Under the pieces are notes generated by a model. The model was not told the DNA's origin. It made no database searches and saw nothing but the letters and a program-made list of their open reading frames with translations. DNA of 5,051 nt from Chloroflexota bacterium. Its GTDB lineage: Bacteria; Chloroflexota; Limnocylindria; QHBO01. The stretch's first letter is position 1; each line of letters starts with the position of its first letter. Shown here one piece after another: positions 1 to 5,051 of the stretch. The stretch lies in NCBI GenBank assembly GCA_020848055.1, contig JADLBB010000270.1:1-5051 (forward strand), given 5' to 3'. The position numbers were made by a program, and so were the translations under genes.

Positions 1-669
1 GGCGCGGGTCAGCCCCTCGGCGGTGTCGGGATCGGCGAGCGGCCGGAAGACTTCGAAGGACAGCTGCGGCAGGCGGTTGCCGTAGGTCGAAAGCGCCAGT
101 TCCTCGAAGACGACATAGGCGGTGCCGCGATAGGCGGGCGTGTTGGCTGCGCCCATCTTCCCCGCAATGAACGGGTCCGCCGTCTGCGCCTCGTCGCCGG
201 GATACCAGCGCCAGGTGACGCCGGAGAGGTCCATCGGCTTGCCGTCGGCCCAGATCCGGCCAATGCCGGTGATCGGGCCTTCACACAAGGCCACCGCGAA
301 GCTGGCGTAGTACAGATACTCGGTGGTCTTGACCTTGCCGCCCCCGCCGCCCTTGCCGCCGCCCTGCGTCGTGGTCTTCGTCTCCTCGCGGAAATCGGTC
401 GCCCAGATGATGTTGCCGCCCATCCGCATCCGGCCATAGAGCCGCGGGATCACCGCGCCCTCGGTGGCCGAGGTGATGCGCAGCGTGTCGAGCCGCGCGC
501 CCTCGATGCGCTGGGTCGGCGCCAGCGACGAGATGATCCAGCTGTCGACGACCGAGCCGATGCTCGAGCCGATGAAGCCGCCGATGGTCGCGGCGCTCAC
601 GCCGAGGATCGCCCCGCCGATCGAACCGCCGATGGCGGCGCCGGCTGCACCGAGAACAAGCGTTGCCAT
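1..669 (-). CDS. Large tail-tip / host-specificity protein, N-terminal part (RcGTA g15 'megatron', gpJ-like); runs off the window
   Basis: The frame is open from the ATG at 669 to base 1, giving the first 223 residues with no stop; the rest lies outside. The opening MATLVLGAAGAAIGGSIGGA, the block RIEGARLDTLRITSATEGAV (residues 55-74), IPRLYGRMRMGGNIIWATDF (74-93) and YYASFAVALCEGPITGIGRI (120-139) are characteristic of the large tail-tip proteins of alphaproteobacterial prophages and GTAs. Family members usually exceed 1,000 residues and carry a TIM-barrel (GTA_TIM) and a phage tail-3 domain further on; neither is inside this window. RcGTA's version forms the tip trimer thought to contact the envelope and assist DNA passage. 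Residues 4-41 form a glycine-rich hydrophobic stretch, and 103-112 a Gly/Lys loop. The gene starts nine bases after the peptidase stop, with no clear Shine-Dalgarno site, so it probably depends on coupling. The window edge, not a mutation, truncates it. Confidence 0.92.
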   Translation of the reverse strand, partial: MATLVLGAAGAAIGGSIGGAILGVSAATIGGFIGSSIGSVVDSWIISSLAPTQRIEGARLDTLRITSATEGAVIPRLYGRMRMGGNIIWATDFREETKTTTQGGGKGGGGGKVKTTEYLYYASFAVALCEGPITGIGRIWADGKPMDLSGVTWRWYPGDEAQTADPFIAGKMGAANTPAYRGTAYVVFEELALSTYGNRLPQLSFEVFRPLADPDTAEGLTRA

Positions 670-678
670 GTCGGGGTC

Positions 679-1125
679 TCAGCGTTGCGGGACGAGGAAG
701 GCGAAGGCGATGCGCCGCCGCCAGGCATTGGTGAGCGGTTCCTCGATCACGCCGAGCCGCTCATAGGCGTGGAGGAAGGTGGCAGGACCGGTGAGGATCC
801 CGACATGCTTGGCGATGGCGCGGGGCCTCATGCAGAAGAGGACCAGCGCGCCGGGACCGGCCTCGGCAGGCGACACCTCGATCATCATGCGCCGCGCGCC
901 TTCGGCCAGAACCTCGCGCGGGCCGGTCTCGCCCCAGTCGCGGCTGTAAGGCAGAATCGGGAACGGCTCCGGCCCCACCACGTCGCGCCAGACCCCCCGC
1001 GCGAGCCCGAGGCAATCGCAACCGACGCCGCGCAGGCTGGCCTGGTCGTGGTACGGCGTGCCGAGCCAGGAGCGTGCGACGGCGACGACACGCGCGGGGT
1101 CGGCCGATGCGAGAGGTTGCGTCAC
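679..1125 (-). CDS. Phage NlpC/P60 family cell-wall peptidase (RcGTA g14-like)
   Basis: This 148-residue cysteine peptidase is of the phage NlpC/P60 type (TIGR02219). The fold cleaves stem-peptide bonds in peptidoglycan; in a tail tip it would open the cell wall locally during DNA entry. Seen: ARSWLGTPYHDQ (residues 17-28), then GVGCDCLGLARGVW, where Cys38 in the D-C-L-G motif is the expected nucleophile. His107 in AKHVGIL and His119 in FLHAYE complete the expected triad. The segment EAGPGALVLFCMR matches the usual G-D/A-L strand before the histidine. The protein is a single catalytic domain, lacking the JAMM domain of lambda gpK. Translation starts at GTG (1125), whose GTGA overlap with the hub stop and strong GGGAGG six bases upstream decide the start. 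No signal peptide is present, consistent with delivery as part of the particle. The exact bond cut cannot be read from sequence. Confidence 0.95.
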   Translation of the reverse strand: MTQPLASADPARVVAVARSWLGTPYHDQASLRGVGCDCLGLARGVWRDVVGPEPFPILPYSRDWGETGPREVLAEGARRMMIEVSPAEAGPGALVLFCMRPRAIAKHVGILTGPATFLHAYERLGVIEEPLTNAWRRRIAFAFLVPQR

Positions 1126-2006
1126 AGCACGCCTCCCTCGTGGCCGCCATCCTTGGTGGCGTAGCGCAGCACGGCATCCTGGCCGGGGATGTGCGGGAAC
1201 CCCCGGAAGTTGGCCGTGTTGGCGAACCTGGCGCCGCAGGTCTCGATCCGCTTATCGCAGCCCGCACGGATGGTGAAGGCATTGCCCTCGGAGATCTCGC
1301 GCACCGGCGCCTCGAGAAGGGTCAGCACGGCGATGCCGTCCGTCACATCATGGCCGAGAACCTCGGCCCGACGCCCCGCGTTGGAGCCACTGGTCCATTC
1401 GATGGTCCCGAAGGTGAACCAGCCGGAGGCGAAGCCGCCGAGGCCCGAAGCGGTGAAGGCGCGGTCGCGTAGAAGGTCGATCACGACGCTCGTGCCCTTG
1501 AACGCCGGGTTCTCCAGATCGACGCCGCAGCGCGCATCGCCGAGCGCGGCATCGCAGGTCGCCTGGAACGTCCGCCCGATCGTCTGGCCAAGCACATGCG
1601 CGAGCGAGCGGACTTCGGCGACGAAGGCCAGCCGCCCGCGCCGGATCTGGCCGATGGCCCCGCGCCGCATCAGCACGCGCTGGTTCGTGTCGGCCCAGTT
1701 CACCCGCCAGACTTCGACCTCGGCGTTATCCCAGCGGCCGTCGAGGATGTCGGTCTCGGTAATCCGGTCCGAGGTCAGCACGCCCTCGGCGTCCTGCGCA
1801 TCGACCGAGAGGTCCGAGCCGGAACGGACCTCGGAGGCCGTCAGCCCGCTCTCGGGCTCGAAATCCGTCCCCTCGAAGCTGAGCGTCCGATCGTGGTCGG
1901 TGAAGCCGAAACTCGTGCCGTCGGCGCGCACGATCCGCCAGCACCAGGCGAGCGTCGTCGTTCCCTCGTCGAGATGGGCCTGCAGGTCGGGGTCGAGGGA
2001 CTTCAT
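1122..2006 (-). CDS. DUF2163 / phage BR0599 (TIGR02218) family tail hub protein (RcGTA g13-like)
   Basis: This 294-residue protein belongs to the TIGR02218 family: DUF2163 in the N-terminal half and a phage BR0599 domain in the C-terminal part. The RcGTA counterpart g13 is the hub that closes the tube and holds the tip. Seen: TTLAWCWRIVRADGTSFGFTDHDR (residues 16-40, typical of DUF2163), SGLTASEVRSGSDLSVDAQD (53-72) and RITETDILDGRWDNAEVEVW (81-100). The C-terminal domain holds TFQATCDAALGDARCGVD (146-163) and RAGCDKRIETCGARFANTAN (247-266), followed by FRGFPHIPG (267-275). Cys151, Cys160, Cys250 and Cys257 form C-x8-C and C-x6-C pairs, the pattern expected of the tail-tip Fe-S proteins related to lambda gpL. 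The ATG at 2006 overlaps the previous stop (ATGA), and upstream there is only a weak GGAA. Its TGA overlaps the GTG start of the peptidase. Family assignment is firm; metal binding is inferred. Confidence 0.95.
   Translation of the reverse strand: MKSLDPDLQAHLDEGTTTLAWCWRIVRADGTSFGFTDHDRTLSFEGTDFEPESGLTASEVRSGSDLSVDAQDAEGVLTSDRITETDILDGRWDNAEVEVWRVNWADTNQRVLMRRGAIGQIRRGRLAFVAEVRSLAHVLGQTIGRTFQATCDAALGDARCGVDLENPAFKGTSVVIDLLRDRAFTASGLGGFASGWFTFGTIEWTSGSNAGRRAEVLGHDVTDGIAVLTLLEAPVREISEGNAFTIRAGCDKRIETCGARFANTANFRGFPHIPGQDAVLRYATKDGGHEGGVL
1132..1137 (-). promoter_or_regulatory. Ribosome binding site of the NlpC/P60 peptidase gene
   Basis: On the minus strand GGGAGG lies six bases upstream of the GTG start at 1125, inside the last codons of the hub gene. 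It is the strongest Shine-Dalgarno match in the window and supports GTG as the true start. Confidence 0.8.
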
Positions 2007-2629
2007 CGGCGCAGTTCCAGAAGCGGGATGGAGGTGATCGAGCCGAGCCGCTCGAGGTCGAGCGTCACGTCGAGCGCGTCGGTGTCGAAACGGACCGGCA
2101 CGTCGAACTCGAAGCCCGCGGTGATGGCGGCGCCAGCGCCCGGCGCGGTGCTGAAGGTGACGACGCCGGTGGCGGTGTCGACCGACCAGCCGGAAGGCTG
2201 CTCGACCCCGCCGAGCGCGATGCGCGCGGTTCCGGTCACCGGCTTCGCGACGGCGCGCGTCCAGGATTGCGCACCCGAGGCGTAGCGCTTGACCAGCTGG
2301 AAGGCGGTCGTCGCGCCGTCGCCCGTGCCGATAGACTGATCGGTGGGCGACGGCGTGCCCGAAGGCAGGCAGGACTTGTGGTCACCCCAGTCCTTGAACC
2401 GGAAGCCATGCAGGCGGCCATTGCGCGCCTCGAAGAAGGCGACGACGGCGGCCAGATCGTCGGCGCGGCGGATGCCATAGGCGACATCGTAGCGGCGGCG
2501 CGAATTGGCCCAGCTGGCGTTGCGCTCCTCGTCGCCCGAGGCGAGCTCGACGATCTGCGTGCGCCGCTCCGGTCCGCCCCGCGCACCTCGGCTGATGTTG
2601 TCGGGAAACCGGACCTCGTGAAACGCCAT
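2003..2629 (-). CDS. DUF2460 / TIGR02217 family distal tail protein (RcGTA g12-like)
   Basis: This 208-residue protein matches the DUF2460 (TIGR02217) family, whose RcGTA member g12 forms the distal tail ring joining the tube to the hub. Seen: the family-typical opening MAFHEVRFPDNISRGARGGP, then RRTQIVELASGDEERNASWA, RRRYDVAYGIR, and ARNGRLHGFRFKDWGDHKS at about residues 68-86. A beta-rich second half contains FQLVKRYASG, a G-V-V-T-F-S strand (155-160) and the terminal ITSIPLLELRR. The length is normal for the family. The start chosen is the ATG at 2629, which has a good Shine-Dalgarno site and overlaps the tape-measure stop by one base. The same frame stays open far upstream inside the tape measure gene, but that part reads as low-complexity Arg/Gly-rich shadow. 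The stop overlaps the next start as ATGA, which suggests translational coupling. The family name is secure; the ring role is inferred from RcGTA structure. Confidence 0.94.
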   Translation of the reverse strand: MAFHEVRFPDNISRGARGGPERRTQIVELASGDEERNASWANSRRRYDVAYGIRRADDLAAVVAFFEARNGRLHGFRFKDWGDHKSCLPSGTPSPTDQSIGTGDGATTAFQLVKRYASGAQSWTRAVAKPVTGTARIALGGVEQPSGWSVDTATGVVTFSTAPGAGAAITAGFEFDVPVRFDTDALDVTLDLERLGSITSIPLLELRR

Positions 2630-5046
2630 CACATGCCCCTCCGACCGAGCGACACGGCGCGGGCGATATCCGCGGCGACCTGCGTTCGCGATTGCCGGAA
2701 GCTCTCGGCGTCGCGGGCCATGATGGTCACGTTGACCCCGCCGCCCGCGCCGTAGCTCTGTGCCTCCCGCCGCGACAGCACGCGTTCCCCGCGCTGCAGG
2801 ATCGCGGGCACCTCGTCGTGACGAAGCCCGGCCATGCCGCCACCATGCATCCGCGGCGCGGCGGCGAAGGCCATGGCCGGGACCATCCGCGAGGGTCCAG
2901 CCGATCCGACCATCCCGCCCGCATGCAGGACGTTGGCGAAGATGCCGCCCGCCCCGGAGAAGACGCCGGAGAGCGCATTGGCGATCGGCCCGAGGATGAA
3001 CCGCCGCGCCGCCAGTTGGGCGAGATCGGCCAGCAGCGACGTCACCAGATCGCGGAAGTCGAGCTTGCCGGTCTTCACGAACTGGCCCACCGCGTTCTCG
3101 GCCGACTGGAAGGCGCCGACGAGGCTCTGGCCGATGTCGCCACCGATCTCGCGGGCCTTGCTGGCGTAGTCGGAGAGCGCGGCGGTGACCGCCCGCCAGC
3201 CGGTGACGGCCGCGTCGGTCGCGGGCTCCGCTACCGCAGCAGCAGCTCCGGCCGCCACACCTGCATCTGTTGCGGCGCGCCCGGCGTCGCCGAGGGACGT
3301 CTCCAGGCGCTCCGCCGCAGCGGTGGTCTCGGCCAGTGCGTCGGCGCCGTCCTCGTCGGTGCCGCGTACGGCATCGCGCAGCGCCTGCCAGCTTTCGAGG
3401 GGCGCACGGGCCCCCTCCGCCAGGTCGCGCGCCGCGCCGCGGTAAAGGTTGGCGGACTCGAGCGCCCTGTTCGCCGCCTCGGTCAGACCGAGATCGGGCG
3501 CGGAGAGCGGATTGTCCTCGAAGGCCCGATCGAAGGCCGCCTGAGCTGCCGTGGTTGCGGCAGTCGCCGCTCCCTCGAAGCGGTTCTCGATCTCGCCGAG
3601 GTCGAGGTCCGGAACCAGCGATATGCGCCGCTCCGACCCGAGCGCTTCGAGCCCCTGGTTGATGCCGCCGATAAAGCCGTTGATCCGCGAGACCACCCCG
3701 TTCAGCATCGCCTCGACGCCATCGACCAGGCTGTTGGCCGCCTGGAACGCGAGATCGCCGATGGCGGCGGGCAGCAGGCCCCAGATCGCCTTGATCGCCT
3801 CGTAGGCGCCTTCGAAGGTGTTCGCGGCCGTGTTGCCGAAGCCCACCACGCTCTCGATGGCGCTCTGCATGCCCGATGCGGCATCCGCCTTCAGGTCGAA
3901 GAACATCGCCGTGGCGGCCGCGCCCGCCGCCGCCGCGCCCATACTGATGCGTTCCCAGACCTCGACCGCGAGGTCCTTCAGGAGCGACATCGCTTCTCCG
4001 AAACCGCCGGCGCCGGAGACGAGCCGGGTGAACTGGTAGACGAGCTCGCCCGCGCCGACGATCAGCGCGCCGATGCCGGTGCGGATCAGCGCCCCGCGCA
4101 GGACAACGAGCGCCGTGGCGAGGCCCCGGACCGAGAGCGCCGCAGCCGCCATGCCGGCGACCCAACGTCCCGCGAGGAACGCCGCGAAGGTGGCGGCATA
4201 GGTGGTCAGGCGGCCGATGTTGTCCAAGAGACCGCGGATCGCGATGCCGAGCGGCCCGGTGCGGCTGGCCACCGCCGCCATGGCATCGGCGACGGCTTCC
4301 AGCGCAGGTGCCGCTGCGACCGCCAACTGGTTCGAGAGCCCGCGCCAGACCAACCCGAGCCGCGAGATGGCGTCGTTCGTCCGCTCGATCTGGTCGGCGT
4401 CCTGCTCGGAGACGACAACCCCGAAGGCGAGGACGTCCTCTGTCGCCTGGCGCAGCGTCGCGGTGTCGATCCGGCTCATCGCGATGGAGCCTTCCTCGCC
4501 GAAGAGCTGGCCCGCGACCGCCGCGCGCTCGGCGGCAGGCACGAAGCTCTCGATCGCCGCGTTGATCGCGCCCACGCGCTGGTCCAGCGGCAAGGCGATC
4601 AGCTCATTTGCTGAAAGCCCCAGCCGGTCGAGCGCGTCGGCAGCAGGGCCGGTCCCGGCGGCCGCCTGACTGAGACGGCGCGTCAGATCCTTGGTGGCCT
4701 GCTCGATGCCGGACATGGAGACGCCCGCCAGATCGCCCGCGCGCTCCAGCGTCTGGATCGAGGCGACGGTGGTGCCGAGCGACTGCGCCAGCTTCGCCTG
4801 CGCATCGACCGTCTGCAGGCTGGACCGGATCATCGCCACGCCAGCAGCGGCTGCGGCGGCCACGGCAGCGGCAGCCGCGACCCGCACCCGCCGCGAGAAG
4901 GCCGCGAGCCGGGCGTTCGCGGCTTCCATCTCCCGGCTCAGCCGTCCGAAGCCGCGCGACCCGGCCTCGCCCACGCCTTCGAGTTCGGCGCGCACCTGCC
5001 GTCCGCCCACGGCCGCGAGGCGGACGCTGACCCTCTTCTCAGCCAT
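2629..5046 (-). CDS. Phage tail tape measure protein (full-length)
   Basis: This 805-residue protein is the tape measure of a long non-contractile tail. Members of the family sit in the tail-tube lumen, set tube length during assembly and leave ahead of the DNA. Seen: a charged N-terminus (residues 1-50), an Ala-rich hydrophobic stretch (57-73), and a long, mostly helical Ala-rich body with a second hydrophobic zone (about 284-338). The region from about 620 to 700 resembles the lambda tape-measure C-terminal domain (GKLDFRDLVTSLLADLAQLA, then RRFILGPIANALSG). A tail block follows, with LHAGGMVG, HGGGMAGLRHDEVPAILQRG and VLSRREAQSYG, then VNVTIMARDAESFRQS near the end; such blocks are common in alphaproteobacterial tape measures. 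The ATG at 5046 is supported by the typical MAEKRVSVRL opening, but only five upstream bases are present, so its ribosome site is unseen. No muramidase or peptidase motif is visible. The stop TGA shares one base with the next ATG (TGATG). RcGTA's own tape measure is much shorter, as I recall (about 220 residues). Confidence 0.95.
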   Translation of the reverse strand: MAEKRVSVRLAAVGGRQVRAELEGVGEAGSRGFGRLSREMEAANARLAAFSRRVRVAAAAAVAAAAAAGVAMIRSSLQTVDAQAKLAQSLGTTVASIQTLERAGDLAGVSMSGIEQATKDLTRRLSQAAAGTGPAADALDRLGLSANELIALPLDQRVGAINAAIESFVPAAERAAVAGQLFGEEGSIAMSRIDTATLRQATEDVLAFGVVVSEQDADQIERTNDAISRLGLVWRGLSNQLAVAAAPALEAVADAMAAVASRTGPLGIAIRGLLDNIGRLTTYAATFAAFLAGRWVAGMAAAALSVRGLATALVVLRGALIRTGIGALIVGAGELVYQFTRLVSGAGGFGEAMSLLKDLAVEVWERISMGAAAAGAAATAMFFDLKADAASGMQSAIESVVGFGNTAANTFEGAYEAIKAIWGLLPAAIGDLAFQAANSLVDGVEAMLNGVVSRINGFIGGINQGLEALGSERRISLVPDLDLGEIENRFEGAATAATTAAQAAFDRAFEDNPLSAPDLGLTEAANRALESANLYRGAARDLAEGARAPLESWQALRDAVRGTDEDGADALAETTAAAERLETSLGDAGRAATDAGVAAGAAAAVAEPATDAAVTGWRAVTAALSDYASKAREIGGDIGQSLVGAFQSAENAVGQFVKTGKLDFRDLVTSLLADLAQLAARRFILGPIANALSGVFSGAGGIFANVLHAGGMVGSAGPSRMVPAMAFAAAPRMHGGGMAGLRHDEVPAILQRGERVLSRREAQSYGAGGGVNVTIMARDAESFRQSRTQVAADIARAVSLGRRGM
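2638..2642 (-). promoter_or_regulatory. Ribosome binding site of the DUF2460 gene
   Basis: On the minus strand GGAGG is followed by eight bases and then the ATG at 2629, within the last codons of the tape measure gene. It fixes the DUF2460 start at this ATG rather than at any site farther upstream in the same open frame. Confidence 0.75.
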
Positions 5047-5051
5047 GGGAA

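Noticed and set aside
9..437. A 142-codon minus-strand frame beginning at 437.
   Set aside because: It is out of frame with the tip protein, which has clear family motifs over the same bases; its own product is Arg/Pro/Ser-rich shadow.
670..678. The only gap between genes, considered for a terminator or promoter.
   Set aside because: Nine bases are too few for either, and no hairpin followed by a T-run is present.
1189..2285. Two overlapping plus-strand open frames (1189-2037 and 1596-2285) opposite the hub and DUF2460 genes.
   Set aside because: Their translations show no family features and mirror strongly coding minus-strand genes; treated as composition shadows.
2630..4165. The DUF2460 frame remains open for 512 codons upstream inside the tape measure gene; a -1 ribosomal slip there would give a tape measure-DUF2460 fusion.
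   Set aside because: I saw no slippery heptamer at the tape measure end, the upstream frame translates to Arg/Gly-rich shadow sequence, and a proper ATG with a Shine-Dalgarno site exists at the overlap. Known tail-gene frameshifts occur in the chaperone genes before the tape measure, outside this window.
2692..4614. A 640-codon open frame on the plus strand, antisense to the tape measure gene.
   Set aside because: It lies wholly opposite a confidently identified gene, its translation is Arg/Gly/Asp-rich low complexity without recognisable motifs, and long antisense frames are expected where GC-rich codon bias removes stop codons.
4843..4876. GC-rich tandem-looking tract (repeats of gcggc/cagcgg) near the start of the tape measure gene.
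   Set aside because: It encodes the Ala-rich hydrophobic stretch at residues 57-68; the periodicity is that of alanine codons rather than a true DNA repeat.

Overview
The window is one gapless block of siphophage-type tail genes, all on the minus strand. Its organisation matches the tail-tip half of alphaproteobacterial prophages and of the Rhodobacter capsulatus gene transfer agent (RcGTA). Base composition is very G+C rich, with strong G/C preference at third codon positions. All five proteins resemble families typical of Rhodobacterales and relatives. The most likely source is a prophage, or a GTA-like remnant, in a high-GC alphaproteobacterium of the Rhodobacteraceae type. This assignment comes from recognising protein families by eye, not from a search.

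In transcription order (high to low coordinates) the layout is as follows. (1) Positions 5046-2629 encode an 805-residue tail tape measure protein. (2) Positions 2629-2003 encode a DUF2460/TIGR02217 distal-tail protein. (3) Positions 2006-1122 encode a DUF2163/TIGR02218 hub (baseplate) protein with four cysteines that could bind an Fe-S cluster. (4) Positions 1125-679 encode an NlpC/P60 cell-wall peptidase of the phage type. (5) From 669 to the window edge lie the first 223 residues of a large tail-tip fibre/host-specificity protein of the RcGTA 'megatron' (gpJ-like) type. This order equals RcGTA g11-g12-g13-g14-g15. Neighbouring genes overlap by 1 or 4 bases or are 9 bases apart, so the block reads as a single, translationally coupled operon. 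Its promoter and terminator must lie outside the window.

Together these proteins would build the tail. The tape measure sets tail length and occupies the tube lumen. The DUF2460 and DUF2163 proteins cap the tube. The peptidase opens the peptidoglycan, and the large tip protein contacts the cell and probably helps pass DNA through the envelope.

I see no RNA gene, mobile element, CRISPR array, attachment site, repeat array or non-coding stretch longer than 9 bases. I found no evidence of a previously undescribed system. The points most worth a second look are the pairing of an RcGTA-like tip with a full-length tape measure, the four-cysteine motif in the hub, and the glycine-zipper segment at the start of the tip protein.
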